From the NCBI RefSeq assembly GCF_022568795.1, contig NZ_JAKZHU010000001.1, forward strand, positions 1,984,001-2,048,000: a stretch of 64,000 nt of DNA, written 5' to 3'. The stretch's first letter is position 1. Every line of letters begins with the position of its first letter. The translations under genes and the position numbers were made by a program. Below the pieces are notes generated by a model. That model saw only the letters and a program-made list of their open reading frames with translations, was not told where the DNA came from and did no database searches. This DNA is from Arsenicicoccus dermatophilus (GTDB taxonomy: Bacteria > Actinomycetota > Actinomycetes > Actinomycetales > Dermatophilaceae). This document shows, piece after piece, positions 42,305-54,284 of this stretch.

Positions 42305-43771
42305 TCACCGGTCGCGGTCCCCGGACGACTCGAGCAGCGCGAGCACCTGCGGACCGAGGTGGGTCACGTCCCCGGCCCCGACGGTGAGCACCAGGTCACC
42401 CGGACGCGCTAGGCCGGCGACCGTCGGAGCGGCCTGGTCCCACTCGGGCACGTAGTGCACCTCGCACGTCGGTCCCCCGTCCCGGGCGACCAGCTCCCGC
42501 ACCGCGTCGGCCACCAGGGCGCCGGAGACCCCGGGCACCGGGTCCTCCCGCGCGGCGTAGACGTCCATGACGACCACCACGTCGGCGGGGCGCAGGCCCC
42601 GGCCGAGCTCGGTGGCGAAGTCCGCGGTCCGGGAGTACAGGTGCGGCTGGAAGACCACGACCACGCGGGCGGGCGCCTCGACCAGGGCGGCCGCCGTGCC
42701 CACCACCGCATGCACCTTGCCGGGGTTGTGGGCGTAGTCGTCCACGACGGTCACGCCGCCGGCGATCCCCTTGAGCTCGAACCGGCGACGGGTGCCCGTG
42801 TAGGCCCCCACGCCCGCGGCGGCCCGGTCCGCGTCGACGCCCAGCCCGTGGTGGGCGGCGGCGAAGGCGGCGGTGGCGTTGAGGACGTTGTGCGGCCCGG
42901 GTATGGCGATGCGCAGCTCGCGCTCGGTCCCGTCGACGTCCCGGACCCGGGCGACGGTGCCGAAGCCCTCCGCCGTGTGGCCGAGCACCCGGACATCGGC
43001 GTCCTCGTCGGTGCCGTAGGTCAGGACCCGCGTCCCCTCGGCCGCGGCCTGGCCGGCCAGCCGGGCCGAGCCCTCGTCGTCGGCGCAGGCCACGAGCAAC
43101 CCGCCGGGCCGGATGCTGCGGGCGAAGTCGAGGTAGGCCGCCTGGACCGCCTCGTAGGTGCCGTAGTGGTCCAGGTGGTCGGGCTGCACGTTGGTGACCA
43201 CCGCCACCTCGGGGTGATAGACGAGGAAGGAGCCGTCCGACTCGTCGGCCTCGATGACGAACGCCGCACCACCGGCCGCCCGGGCGTTGGTGCCGAGCCC
43301 GGCCAGCTCGCCGCCGATCGCGAAGGAGGGATCCTCCCCCGCGTCGACCAGCAGGGCCGTCAGCATCGAGGTGGCCGTCGTCTTGCCGTTGGCGCCCGCG
43401 ACCGCGGCGACCCGGCGGCCGGTGGCCGCGGAAGCCAGCGCCTGCGAGCGGTGGAGCACCCGCAGCCCGAGCTCGCGGGCGCGGGCCAGCTCGGGGTCGG
43501 TCTCCCGGGTGGCCGAGGACACCACCACGGTGTCGACGTCCGCGACGGAGTCGGGCCGGGCGCCGGCGTGGACGGCGGCGCCCTGGTCGCGCAGCGCCTG
43601 CAGGATCGGCAGGTCCTTGGGGTCGGAACCGCTGACGGCGACCCCGCGGTCGAGCAGCACCCGGGCGACCGCGGACATCCCGGCGCCGGCGACGTTGGTG
43701 ACGTGGACCCGGCCGAGCTCCCCCAGCGGGACGACGGGGGCGCGGAAGTCGAAGCGGTCGGTGGCGCTCAT
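42305..43771 (-). CDS. murC: UDP-N-acetylmuramate-L-alanine ligase
   Basis: 488-aa Mur ligase adding L-Ala to UDP-MurNAc. N-domain HVTNVAGAGMSAVARVL, ATP loop VAAVAGANGKTTATSML, DESDGSFLVYHPEVAVVTNV with His in VQPDHLDHYG, and the C-domain DDYAHNPGKVHAVVG. Full length. ATG overlaps the murG stop (ATGA). Confidence 0.97.
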   Translation of the reverse strand: MSATDRFDFRAPVVPLGELGRVHVTNVAGAGMSAVARVLLDRGVAVSGSDPKDLPILQALRDQGAAVHAGARPDSVADVDTVVVSSATRETDPELARARELGLRVLHRSQALASAATGRRVAAVAGANGKTTATSMLTALLVDAGEDPSFAIGGELAGLGTNARAAGGAAFVIEADESDGSFLVYHPEVAVVTNVQPDHLDHYGTYEAVQAAYLDFARSIRPGGLLVACADDEGSARLAGQAAAEGTRVLTYGTDEDADVRVLGHTAEGFGTVARVRDVDGTERELRIAIPGPHNVLNATAAFAAAHHGLGVDADRAAAGVGAYTGTRRRFELKGIAGGVTVVDDYAHNPGKVHAVVGTAAALVEAPARVVVVFQPHLYSRTADFATELGRGLRPADVVVVMDVYAAREDPVPGVSGALVADAVRELVARDGGPTCEVHYVPEWDQAAPTVAGLARPGDLVLTVGAGDVTHLGPQVLALLESSGDRDR

Positions 43772-44967
43772 CGGGTGGTCTCCGTGACGTCGACCTCGGT
43801 GGCGGCGGCGGTCCCGGCGCCGGCGGTCCTGGCGCCGGCGGTCCTGGCGCCGGCGGCCTCCAGGACCAGGTCGGCCAGCCGGCCGTCACCGTCGCGGGTG
43901 CCGACGGCCTGGGCGGCAGCCGCTATACGGCTCAGCCGGTCCCCGTCGCGCACCAGCGGCACCAGCGTCTGGTCGACCCACTCCGGGAGCAGCTGCTCGT
44001 CGGGGACGACGAGCCCGCCGCCGGCGGCGACGACCTCGGCGACGTTGAACCGCTGCTCGCCGTTGCCGATGGGCAGGGGCACGTAGACCGCCGGAAGGCC
44101 CACGGCTGTCAGCTCGCACACCATGCCGGCCCCGGCGCGCGACACCACCAGGTCGGCGGCAGCGAAGGCCAGGTCCATCCGGTCGCAGTACTCCTGGACG
44201 ACATAGGCCGCCCCGTCGTGCGGCTCCGGGTCGAAGCTCTTGCCCCGCCCGGTGACGTGCAGGACCTGCACCCCGGCCGCGGACAGCTCGCGCACCCGCG
44301 CGGCGAAGGCGTCGTTGAGCCGCTTGGCCCCGCTCGACCCGCCCGTCACCAGGACGACCGGCCGGTCCTCCCGCAGCCCGAAGTGGCACAGCGCCTCGGC
44401 GCGCAGGGCGGCCCGGTCCAGCCCGGTGATCTCGCGGCGCAGCGGCATCCCCAGGTGGCGTGCCCCGCGCAGGGTGGTGGCGGCGAAGGTCGTGGCGACG
44501 TAGGGCGTCAGCGCGGCGCCCAGGCGGTTGGCCAGCCCCGGGCGGACGTTCTGCTCGTGGACGACGATCGGCAGGCCGCGACGCCGCGCGGCGAGGTAGG
44601 CCGGGCTCGAGACATAGCCGCCGAACCCGACCACCAGGTCGGCGCCGACCTCGTCGAGCACCGCCCCGGCCGCGTCGACGGCGCCCTTGAGGGAGGCGGG
44701 CAGGCGCAGCAGCGCGGTGGACGGCTTGCGGGGGAAGACGACCTTGGGGATCGTCCGCAGGTCGTAGCCGCGCTGGGGGACGAGCCGGGCCTCCAGACCC
44801 GCCGCGGTGCCGAGGACGGTGATCCGGACCTGGGGGTCGCGGCGGCGCAGCTCGTCGGCGAGGGCGAGCAGCGGCGAGACGTGGCCCGCCGTGCCGCCTC
44901 CGGCGAGGACCACCGAGCGCGGACCACGAGGTCCGGTGGCGGGGGCGGGAGACGGGGGCGTGGTCAT
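43768..44967 (-). CDS. murG: lipid II synthase MurG
   Basis: 399-aa peripheral glycosyltransferase (GT28) that adds GlcNAc to lipid I. N-domain loop VVLAGGGTAGHVSPLLALADEL, VVGFGGYVSSPAYLAA, HEQNVRPGLANR; C-domain VVLVTGGSSGAKRLNDAF, VVSRAGAGMVCELTAVGLP and VPLPIGNGEQRFNVAEV. The C-terminal end is an Ala/Gly/Thr/Arg-rich repeat. ATG overlaps the ftsW stop (ATGA). Confidence 0.97.
   Translation of the reverse strand: MTTPPSPAPATGPRGPRSVVLAGGGTAGHVSPLLALADELRRRDPQVRITVLGTAAGLEARLVPQRGYDLRTIPKVVFPRKPSTALLRLPASLKGAVDAAGAVLDEVGADLVVGFGGYVSSPAYLAARRRGLPIVVHEQNVRPGLANRLGAALTPYVATTFAATTLRGARHLGMPLRREITGLDRAALRAEALCHFGLREDRPVVLVTGGSSGAKRLNDAFAARVRELSAAGVQVLHVTGRGKSFDPEPHDGAAYVVQEYCDRMDLAFAAADLVVSRAGAGMVCELTAVGLPAVYVPLPIGNGEQRFNVAEVVAAGGGLVVPDEQLLPEWVDQTLVPLVRDGDRLSRIAAAAQAVGTRDGDGRLADLVLEAAGARTAGARTAGAGTAAATEVDVTETTR
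43811..43855 (-). repeat. three 15-bp tandem repeats at the murG 3' end
   Basis: Three copies of a 15-bp unit, in frame, coding for an A-G-A-R/G-T pattern in the MurG tail, outside the catalytic fold. Confidence 0.8.
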
Positions 44968-46211
44968 CGGGAACTCCTCGGGTCGGTGGTGGTCGCGCGC
45001 AGCCTGGACAGCGCCCGGGCCTCGGGCGCGCCGGGCTCCTCGCGGGCGAAGGACATGAGCATGCCCAGCGCGAGCAGGGTGGAGATCATGGCAGTACCGC
45101 CGCCGGAGACCAGCGGCAGCGGGACGCCGATGACGGGCAGCAGACCCGTCACGGCCCCCATGTTGATGAAGGACTGGACCATCAGCCAGGTCATGACACC
45201 GGCGGTCGCGAGCCGGACGAAGAGGTCCTGGGTGCGGAAGACCAGGCGGTAGCAGGCATAGGCCAGCACGGCGAGCAGGGCCAGCACCATGAAGGTGCCC
45301 GCGATGCCCAGCTCCTCGCCGATGATGGCGAAGATGAAGTCGTTGCGGGACTCCGACAGCCAGCCCCACTTCTCGGCGCTCATGCCGGGCCCGCGCCCCC
45401 ACCAGCCGCCGTCCGCCAGGGCGTACTGCCCGTTGATGACCTGCCGGCAGACGTCGACCATGTCGGTGCAGCCGCCCAGCCAGGTGCTGATGCGGCCCAT
45501 CCGGTTGCGGCTCGTCAGCGTCATCAGCAGGACGGCGAGGGCGCCGACGGCACCCGCGGCGGCGAAGAGCCGGCTGGGGACACCGGCGGCGAAGAGGATG
45601 CCGGCCACCATCGACAGCAGCACGAGGCCGGTCCCGAGGTCCTGTCCGGCCAGCTGCAGCGCGAGCAGCAGCACGGTGACCGGCACCAGCGGGATGATCA
45701 CGTGCCAGATGTTGGCGAGCTTGTGGCGCTTGCGGTCCAGGATGCCCGCGCCGAACACCACGATCGCCAGCTTGGCGAACTCCGACGGCTGCAGCCGCTG
45801 CCCGCCGATGAGCAGCCAGTTGCGGTTGCCCTGGAAGTCGTCGCCCAGCCCGGGGACGAAGATCAGGGCCTGGAGCACCACGGCGAGCCCGATGCCGGGC
45901 CAGGCCAGCCGCTTCCAGGCGCGCACCGGGATCCGGGAGGCGACGACGCACAGGACGGCCCCGATCGCGGCATACATCAGCTGCTTGAGGAAGTAGTCGT
46001 AGCTGCGGATGCTCGACGCGGAGAGGTACATCACCAGGCCGAAGATCGTCAGCGCCGTGGTGGTGCTGACCAGCAGGTGGAAGGTCGTCAGCGGCGTGTC
46101 GATCCGCTCGAGGAAGGCCTCGAGGCGGGCCGGCACGGACTCGGGCGACCGCTGGCTGGTCCGACCGGAGCGGTCGGCGCCCGACCTGGTGGCTCCGGTG
46201 CGGGTGGTCAT
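44964..46211 (-). CDS. ftsW: SEDS-family septal glycosyltransferase FtsW
   Basis: 415 aa with ten hydrophobic segments; SEDS enzyme that polymerises lipid II with FtsI. Family signature GNRNWLLIGGQRLQPSEFAKLAIV, the large extracellular loop between segments 7 and 8 (STWLGGCTDMVDVCRQ, with two Cys), LSESRNDFIFAIIGEELG and GLLPVIGVPLPLVSGGGTAM. A polar 45-residue N-tail precedes the first segment. ATG overlaps the murD stop (ATGA). Confidence 0.96.
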   Translation of the reverse strand: MTTRTGATRSGADRSGRTSQRSPESVPARLEAFLERIDTPLTTFHLLVSTTTALTIFGLVMYLSASSIRSYDYFLKQLMYAAIGAVLCVVASRIPVRAWKRLAWPGIGLAVVLQALIFVPGLGDDFQGNRNWLLIGGQRLQPSEFAKLAIVVFGAGILDRKRHKLANIWHVIIPLVPVTVLLLALQLAGQDLGTGLVLLSMVAGILFAAGVPSRLFAAAGAVGALAVLLMTLTSRNRMGRISTWLGGCTDMVDVCRQVINGQYALADGGWWGRGPGMSAEKWGWLSESRNDFIFAIIGEELGIAGTFMVLALLAVLAYACYRLVFRTQDLFVRLATAGVMTWLMVQSFINMGAVTGLLPVIGVPLPLVSGGGTAMISTLLALGMLMSFAREEPGAPEARALSRLRATTTDPRSSR

Positions 46212-47716
46212 GCGGTGAACCCTCCGAGCTGGCGCACCGCCTCGACGAAAGCCTCGCCGCGGGCGCCGTAGTTGGCGAACATATCCATGGACGCGGCCGC
46301 CGGGGCGAGGAGGACCACGTCCCCCGGGCGGGCCAGGGACGTCGCCTCCCGCACGACGCGCGCCATCGCCCCAGTGTCCGTGCTGTCCACGTCGACCACA
46401 GGGACGTCGGGCGCGTGTCGGGCCAGGGCCTGGGCGATGCGTTCCCGGTCCCGGCCCATCAGGACCACGCCCCGCAGCCGGTCGGCACGGTCCGCGACCA
46501 GCTGGTCGACGTCGGCGCCCTTCAGCAGACCACCTGCGATCCAGACGACGTGCTCGAAGGCCGCGAGCGACGCCGAGGCGGCGTGCGGGTTGGTGGCCTT
46601 GGAGTCGTCGACGTAGCGCACGCCGTCGACCTCCCCGACATGGGCGATGCGGTGGGCCTCGGGGCGGTAGGCCTTGAGGCCGTCGCGCACCGCGATCGGA
46701 CCCACGCCGTAGGCCCGGGCGAGGGCCGCCGCCGCCAGGGCGTTGGCGACGTAGTGCGGGGCCACGTCCGGGGCATCGCCGCGCAGGTCGGCCAGGGTCC
46801 CCAGCTCGACGGCCGAGGTGTGCCGCTGCTCCACGAAGGCCCGGTCGGCGAGGACGTCCTCGACCAGCCCGACCATGGAGACCGCGGGCACGCCGACGGT
46901 GAACCCGATCGCCCGGCAGCCCTCCACGACGTCGGCCTCCATGACGAGCAGCTCGGTCTGCGGGTCCTGGACGTTGTAGACGCAGGCGACCTGGGTCTTG
47001 TCGTAGACGGCACCCTTGGCGCGAAGGTAGTCGTCGTAGGAGCCGTGCCAGTCGATGTGGTCGGGGGCGACGTTGAGGCAGGCCGACGCGAGCGGGGACA
47101 CGGAGCGCTGCCAGTGCAGCTGGAAGGAGCTCAGCTCGACGGCGATGACGTCGTAGGGCGTCGGGTCGAGCATCACCTCCATGATCGGGGTGCCGACGTT
47201 GCCGGCGGCGACGGCCCGGGCCCCGCCGTGGCGCAGGATCGACTCGAGCATCGTGACGGTCGTGGTCTTGCCGTTGGTGCCGGTGACCACCAGCCACGGC
47301 GCGGCGCCCGTCGCGGGCCGCATCCGCCAGGCCAGCTCCACCTCGCCCCACACCGGGATGCCCGCCTCGGCGGCCCTGACCAGGAGGGGGTTGTGCGGGG
47401 GCACGCCGGGCGAGGTCACGACCAGCTCGGTGCCCTCGGGGATCTCGTCCGGGGCGTCGTCGCCGAGCCGGCAGTCGACGCCGAGGATGTCCAGGATCCG
47501 CGCGTGCTCCCGGATCTGGTCCGTGACGTCCGGGCTGCAGGCCGTGACCTGGGCGCGGCGCTCGTTGAGCGCGTCGGCGGCGGCGAAGCCCGAGCGACCG
47601 AGGCCGACCACGAGCACCCGCAGGCCCGCCCAGTCGGCGCCGGAGTGGGTCAGCCCGGGCCGCGGCTCGTAGGCCGGGTCGAAGGCCGGGTCTTCCGTCG
47701 TACGGCCGTCACTCAT
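46208..47716 (-). CDS. murD: UDP-MurNAc-L-Ala-D-Glu ligase
   Basis: 502-aa Mur ligase adding D-Glu. N-domain VLVVGLGRSGFAAADAL, ATP loop VVTGTNGKTTTVTMLES, APDHIDWHGSYDDYLRAKG, and C-domain VDDSKATNPHAASASL with LLAPAAASMDMFANYGARGEAF. A 30-residue polar N-tail is present. ATG shares one base with the mraY stop (TGATG). Confidence 0.97.
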   Translation of the reverse strand: MSDGRTTEDPAFDPAYEPRPGLTHSGADWAGLRVLVVGLGRSGFAAADALNERRAQVTACSPDVTDQIREHARILDILGVDCRLGDDAPDEIPEGTELVVTSPGVPPHNPLLVRAAEAGIPVWGEVELAWRMRPATGAAPWLVVTGTNGKTTTVTMLESILRHGGARAVAAGNVGTPIMEVMLDPTPYDVIAVELSSFQLHWQRSVSPLASACLNVAPDHIDWHGSYDDYLRAKGAVYDKTQVACVYNVQDPQTELLVMEADVVEGCRAIGFTVGVPAVSMVGLVEDVLADRAFVEQRHTSAVELGTLADLRGDAPDVAPHYVANALAAAALARAYGVGPIAVRDGLKAYRPEAHRIAHVGEVDGVRYVDDSKATNPHAASASLAAFEHVVWIAGGLLKGADVDQLVADRADRLRGVVLMGRDRERIAQALARHAPDVPVVDVDSTDTGAMARVVREATSLARPGDVVLLAPAAASMDMFANYGARGEAFVEAVRQLGGFTA

Positions 47717-48794
47717 CAGCCCACCACCCACTCCGCGTAGAACAGTCCGATGCCGAAGGCCACGAAGAGCCCGGCGATGATCCAGAACCGGATGACCACC
47801 GTGATCTCCTGCCAGCCGAGGAGCTCGAAGTGGTGGTGCAGGGGCGCCATCCGGAAGACGCGCTTGCGGGTCGCCTTGAAGGACCCGACCTGGATGATGA
47901 CCGACAGGGTCTCCAGGACGAACAGGCCGCCGAGGATGACGACCAGGAGCTCGGTGCGGGTGCAGATGGCCAGGCCGGCCAGCGCCCCGCCCAGGGCCAG
48001 GGAGCCGGTGTCCCCCATGAAGATCTTGGCGGGCGAGCCGTTCCACCACAGGAAGCCGAAGCACGAGCCCATCACGCAGGCAGCGACCACGGCGAGGTCC
48101 CGCGGGTCGCGCACCTCGTAGCACTTGGGGCCGGCGTTGATCGCGCAGCTCTGGTTGGTCTGCCAGGTGCCGATCAGCACGTAGGCCGCCATCACCATGG
48201 TGCTCGCGCCCGTCGCCAGGCCGTCCAGGCCGTCGGTGAGATTCACGCCGTTGCTCGTGCCCGCGATCATCAGGTTGGCCCAGATCACGAAGAGCAGCAC
48301 GCCGATCCACGGCATGCTCGGGCTGATGTCCAGGTCGAAGCGGGTGTCGCGGACGGTCGAGATGATCGTCGACGCGGGCGTCACCCCGGCATCGTTCTGG
48401 AAGCGCAGCACGAGCACCGTGAAGATCAGGCCGACGATGCCCTGGCCGAGGAGCTTCTGCCAGGAGCGCAGGCCCAGGCTGCGCTGCTTGGAGATCTTGA
48501 TGTAGTCGTCGAGGAAGCCGACCAGGCCCAGACCGAGCATCAGGAACATCACGAGCAGGCCGGACGCGGTGGGCGGCCACCAGGTCAGCAGGTGGGCCAG
48601 CGCGTAGGCGAGGGCCGAGGCCAGGATGATCATCACCCCGCCCATCGTGGGCGTGCCGCGCTTGGTGTGGTGCGAGGTGGGCCCGTCGTCGCGGACGAAC
48701 TGGCCGTAGTGTCGCCGGACCAGGAGCTTGATGTAGCTCGGGGTGCCCAGGAGGGCGACGAGCAGGGAGATCGTGGCGGCGATCAGGACGGCCT

Positions 48795-48798
<4 letters not shown>
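47716..48798 (-). CDS. mraY: phospho-MurNAc-pentapeptide transferase
   Basis: 360-aa ten-segment membrane enzyme that makes lipid I. Signature parts: [35 protein letters not shown] (Asp pair), [46 protein letters not shown] and [18 protein letters not shown] at 48798 overlaps the murE stop (GTGA). In the usual dcw order murF would stand between murE and mraY; it is absent here. Confidence 0.97.
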
Positions 48799-50417
<1,619 letters not shown>

Positions 50418-50428
50418 GGACCAGGAAC

Positions 50429-52408
50429 CTATCGCGTCGCGCCCGCAACCGGGGACGCGGTCTGGGTCCGGGGGCCCCGGGTCCGCTGGTTCTTCTCCGG
50501 CTTGAGGCTCGATCCGTCCGAGGTGACCGGCAGGTTCGGCGACTCCGTGCCGCTCGGCGCGACCTGGTAGCGCGACAGCGCGGCCTTCATCACCTCGGTG
50601 AAGACCGGGCCGCAGGTCTGGCCGCCGTAGTGCCCGCGCACCGGGTTCTGCAGGGTGCACGCCACCACGAAGCGCGGCTTGTCGGCAGGGGCGAAGCCGA
50701 TGAAGGAGGCCGTGTAGCCCTTGTAGGTGCCGGCCTGCTCGTCGTACCGGTTGGCCGTGCCGGTCTTGCCCGCGACGCGGTAGCCGGGGATCGCCGCGAC
50801 CTTGCCGGTGCCCTCCTCGGAGACCACGGCCTCCATCATCTCGGTGAGCTGCTTGGCGACCCCCGGGCTGACGACCTGCTGGGGCTCGGGTGCCTTGGCC
50901 GGGACGAACCTGCCGTCCGCGCCCGTCTGGCCCGCGACCAGCGAGGGCGGGATCCGGACGCCCCCGTTGGCGATGGTCTGGTAGACCCCCGCCGACTGGA
51001 TCAGGTCGAGGTTCATGCCCTGGCCGAACATCACGGTGTAGCGCTGGGACCCGGTAGGGGCGGGCGGGACGATTCCCGGCTGCTCGCCCGGGTAGCCGAT
51101 GCCCGTCGGGCGCCCCAGGCCGAAGGATCGGAAGTAGCCCATCAGCCGGTCCACCGGGATCTTCTCGCCCGCGAGGATCGTGCCCATGTTGGAGGACGTG
51201 GCGAGGACCCCGGCGAGCGTGAGCTGCTGGACCCCGTGCTCCTCGGAGTCGTGGAAGACCCGGTCGGCGCGCGGCAGCTCGGCGGGGACGGTCACCGGGG
51301 TCGACGGGGTGGCCACGCCCTCCTGCAGCACCGCCGCCATGGTCATCACCTTGGCGGTCGAACCAGGCTCGAACAGCTCCTGGAAGGCCTTGTTGGACAT
51401 CGTCCCGCCCTTGCCCAGCGTCGACAGGTCGTTGGGGTCGAAGGTCGGGTAGTTGCCCACCGCCAGCAGCTTGGCGGTCTGGACGTCCATCACCGCCACG
51501 TAGCCGTTGGTGGCCTCGCGGGTGATCACCGCCTGCGAGATCGCGTTCTGCGCCACGAACTGCAGGTCGGCGTCGATGGTGAGCTGGACGTTGCGGCCGG
51601 GCACCGCCGGACGCAGGGACTGGATGCCGGTGGGGATCTGCAGCCCGGCCGGGGTGCGCTCGTAGGTCTGCTCCCCCGGCTTGCCGGCCAGGGTGGCGTT
51701 CATCAGCTGCTCGACGCCACCGGCGGGCGCCCCGGCCTTGGTCATGGCCCCGACGACGGAGGCGGTGGAGGTCCCCGCCGGGTAGAACCGCTTGGAGGTC
51801 AGCTCGGTGCTGAGCCCGGGGACCCCCAGCCCGCGGATCTTGCGCCAGGCCACCGGGGTGACGTCGGTGGCCACGGGATACCACCGGCGCTTCCCGGACA
51901 GGCGGCCGAGCACGTCGCCGACGGCGAGCCCGAGGATCGGGGCGATGTCGGAGGCCGCGCCCTGGGCGCCCACCTTGACCCTGGTCCTGCCCTCCCGCTT
52001 GGTGTACTCCGCGACGGCCACCTGGTCGACGATCAGGGTGTAGCGCTCCAGGGAGTCCGCGAGCACCCGGCCGTCGGCGTCGGTGATCTGACCACGGGCG
52101 GCCGGGAGCACCCGGACCACGCTGCGCTGCTTGAGCGCCTTGGCGGACATGGCAGAGGCGTCCAGCCCCTGCAGCCGCACCAGCTGGGCGGCGAAGATCG
52201 TGAGCACCAGCAGCGTGACGAGGAACATCGTCCGCACCCGACGGGTGGGGTGCATCGCGGCCCGGTTGGTGGCCAGGCCCGAGGCGGCGACCCGGGTGCT
52301 GCCGCCGGGTCTGCGGTCCCGCAGCGGTCGGCGCCCCGGTCGCGCGAGGCGCGGGGGACGCGGCGGGGTCCGGTCACCGGGCTCCCGAGGGCCTCCGGCG
52401 GCGGGCAT
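50429..52408 (-). CDS. ftsI: septal transpeptidase FtsI (PBP3, class B)
   Basis: 659 aa. Polar N-tail (1-58), one membrane anchor (TMFLVTLLVLTIFAAQLVRL), pedestal domain, then the penicillin-binding domain with SxxK Ser near 350 (PGSTAKVMTM), SxN (ATSSNMGTI) and KTG (VAGKTGTANRY). Cross-links septal peptidoglycan and partners FtsW. The C-terminal 45 residues are polar. ATG at 52408; the 99-base gap to ftsL has no clear signal. Confidence 0.96.
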   Translation of the reverse strand: MPAAGGPREPGDRTPPRPPRLARPGRRPLRDRRPGGSTRVAASGLATNRAAMHPTRRVRTMFLVTLLVLTIFAAQLVRLQGLDASAMSAKALKQRSVVRVLPAARGQITDADGRVLADSLERYTLIVDQVAVAEYTKREGRTRVKVGAQGAASDIAPILGLAVGDVLGRLSGKRRWYPVATDVTPVAWRKIRGLGVPGLSTELTSKRFYPAGTSTASVVGAMTKAGAPAGGVEQLMNATLAGKPGEQTYERTPAGLQIPTGIQSLRPAVPGRNVQLTIDADLQFVAQNAISQAVITREATNGYVAVMDVQTAKLLAVGNYPTFDPNDLSTLGKGGTMSNKAFQELFEPGSTAKVMTMAAVLQEGVATPSTPVTVPAELPRADRVFHDSEEHGVQQLTLAGVLATSSNMGTILAGEKIPVDRLMGYFRSFGLGRPTGIGYPGEQPGIVPPAPTGSQRYTVMFGQGMNLDLIQSAGVYQTIANGGVRIPPSLVAGQTGADGRFVPAKAPEPQQVVSPGVAKQLTEMMEAVVSEEGTGKVAAIPGYRVAGKTGTANRYDEQAGTYKGYTASFIGFAPADKPRFVVACTLQNPVRGHYGGQTCGPVFTEVMKAALSRYQVAPSGTESPNLPVTSDGSSLKPEKNQRTRGPRTQTASPVAGATR

Positions 52409-52507
52409 GCGGTCACCTCGCTTCGTGGTGCGTCGACGGCGCGGTCAGGTCCGGTGCCGCCGGCGGGTGGGCCCGGGCTCCGGCGGTCGTGGCTCCGGGG
52501 CGGATGG

Positions 52508-53062
52508 TCAGCGGGAGGCGGGCAACGCGGCGAGACCGCCGAGCAGCCCGTTGCCGAGCGCGAGGCCGGCGACCTGCTCGGCCGCGGCGGCCATGGATCC
52601 CTCCGGGCGCAGCTGCGGCGCGACGGCCTGGCTGCCCGACACCACCGTAAGTTCGCCGGTCCGGCTCGCCGCCTCCGCCACGCCGGACACGGTGCCGGTG
52701 GCAGGGTCGAGGAAGGCCGGCGCGTTCGCCGGGCCCATGCCGAGCTCCACAGCCTTGGTGGCGAGGGTGCCCGGCGAGGAGACGGCGTTGAGGTCCTGGC
52801 GCAGCGCGATCGAGGTGTCCTTGAGCGCCGCGGAGCGCTCCCGGAGGTCGTGCAGCTGGAAGGAGCCCTGGGACAGGGTGAGGTTGAGCACGAGCAGCGC
52901 CAGCAGCCCGAGGGTCAGCAGGGTCGCGCCCAGGACCACGAAGGGCACCTGGGTGGCGCGTCGCCGGGCCTGGCGCACGACCTCCAGGTGCGGGCGCTGC
53001 GGGGGGCTCTCGGCGACCCGGGCCCCGCTCGGACGAGGGGCGAGAGGCTGCAGGAGGCTCAT
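52508..53062 (-). CDS. FtsL-like divisome protein
   Basis: 184 aa. Polar N-tail (1-40), one membrane segment ([23 protein letters not shown]), then a coiled coil ([26 protein letters not shown]) and a conserved bend [25 protein letters not shown]. Position between rsmH and ftsI and topology match FtsL, though sequence identity in this family is low. The C-terminal 60 residues are Ala/Gly-rich. ATG overlaps the rsmH stop (ATGA). Confidence 0.85.
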   Translation of the reverse strand: MSLLQPLAPRPSGARVAESPPQRPHLEVVRQARRRATQVPFVVLGATLLTLGLLALLVLNLTLSQGSFQLHDLRERSAALKDTSIALRQDLNAVSSPGTLATKAVELGMGPANAPAFLDPATGTVSGVAEAASRTGELTVVSGSQAVAPQLRPEGSMAAAAEQVAGLALGNGLLGGLAALPASR

Positions 53063-54105
53063 GAGGGAACTCCGTTCCGGCGGGGCTTCCGAGTCGGGCT
53101 GGGCTGGTGGGGGCTGGTGGCGGGACTGGGGCGCAGCCGCTCGGCGGCGCGCAGCTTGGCGGAGGCGGCCCGAGGATTGGCGGCGGTCTCCTGCTCGCTC
53201 GGCTCCTCGGCACCTCGGGTGAGCAGGCGCAGGTATGGCGCGTGCTCCGGCAGCTCGACCGGCAGGCCCGGGGGTGCCGTGCTCCGGGCACCGGCCGCCA
53301 GCACCTGCTTGGTGAGCCGGTCCTCGAGCGAGTGGTAGGACAGGACGGCGAGCCGGCCACCGACCGCGAGCGCGTCGACGGCGGCGGGCAGCGCGGCCTC
53401 CAGCGACTCGAGCTCGCCGTTGACCTCGATCCGCAGCGCCTGGAAGGTCCGCTTGCCGGGGTGACCACCCTGCCGCTGCGAGGCCATCGGGATGACCCGG
53501 CGCAACAGCTCCACCAGACGCCCGGAGGTGGTGAACGCCTGCTTCTCCCGCTCCCGGACCACGGCGGAGGCGATCTGCTTGGCGAAGCGCTCCTCGCCAT
53601 ACACCCGCAGGACGCGCGCGAGGTCGCCGTGGGCATAGGTGTTGAGGACCTCGGCGGCGGTGATGCCCTCCGTCTGGTCCATCCGCATGTCCAGGGGGGC
53701 GTCGACCCGGTAGGCGAAGCCCCGGTCCTCCTCGTCCAGCTGCAGGGAGGAGACCCCCAGGTCCAGCAGGATCCCCTGGGCGCCCGGCAGGCCGAGGTCG
53801 GCCAGGACCACCCCGACCTGGTCGTAGGTCGCGTGGACGAGGTGCACGCGCTCGCCGAAGCGAGCCAGCCGCTCCCCCGCGAGGCGCAGCGCCTCGGTGT
53901 CCCGGTCGATCCCGACCAGTACGACGTCGGGGAAGCGCTCCAGGACCGCCTCGGCATGGCCACCCATCCCCAGGGTCCCGTCCACGTGGACCGGGGTCGG
54001 CACCGCGGCGGTGGCGGTGAGCGCCGGCTCGAGCAGGTCCAGGATGCGGTCGCGCAGGACCGGGACGTGCCGTCCCTCGGCGCCGGTGCGCTGCTGCTCG
54101 GTCAT
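53059..54105 (-). CDS. rsmH: 16S rRNA (C1402) N4-methyltransferase
   Basis: 348-aa SAM enzyme (MraW) methylating C1402 in the 30S decoding centre. [15 protein letters not shown], the SAM loop [50 protein letters not shown] and [15 protein letters not shown] are intact. ATG at 54105 with GAGGAGG upstream, 179 bases after mraZ. Confidence 0.96.
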   Translation of the reverse strand: MTEQQRTGAEGRHVPVLRDRILDLLEPALTATAAVPTPVHVDGTLGMGGHAEAVLERFPDVVLVGIDRDTEALRLAGERLARFGERVHLVHATYDQVGVVLADLGLPGAQGILLDLGVSSLQLDEEDRGFAYRVDAPLDMRMDQTEGITAAEVLNTYAHGDLARVLRVYGEERFAKQIASAVVREREKQAFTTSGRLVELLRRVIPMASQRQGGHPGKRTFQALRIEVNGELESLEAALPAAVDALAVGGRLAVLSYHSLEDRLTKQVLAAGARSTAPPGLPVELPEHAPYLRLLTRGAEEPSEQETAANPRAASAKLRAAERLRPSPATSPHQPSPTRKPRRNGVPS

Positions 54106-54284
54106 CGGGTGCCTCCTCTCGGGTGGGTGTGCGGGTGGGTGGTGGTGGGGTGCCGGCTCGCTGGGAGGTGGTCCTCGGGTGTGGACCCTGTGGTCCGGTC
54201 CCCAACCGCTCCGCTCGACGTGTCCCGTTGCCGGGGAAGGTGCCTCGGGGCACGGGGAGCGGGTGGAGGCCGAACCGCAGGGGG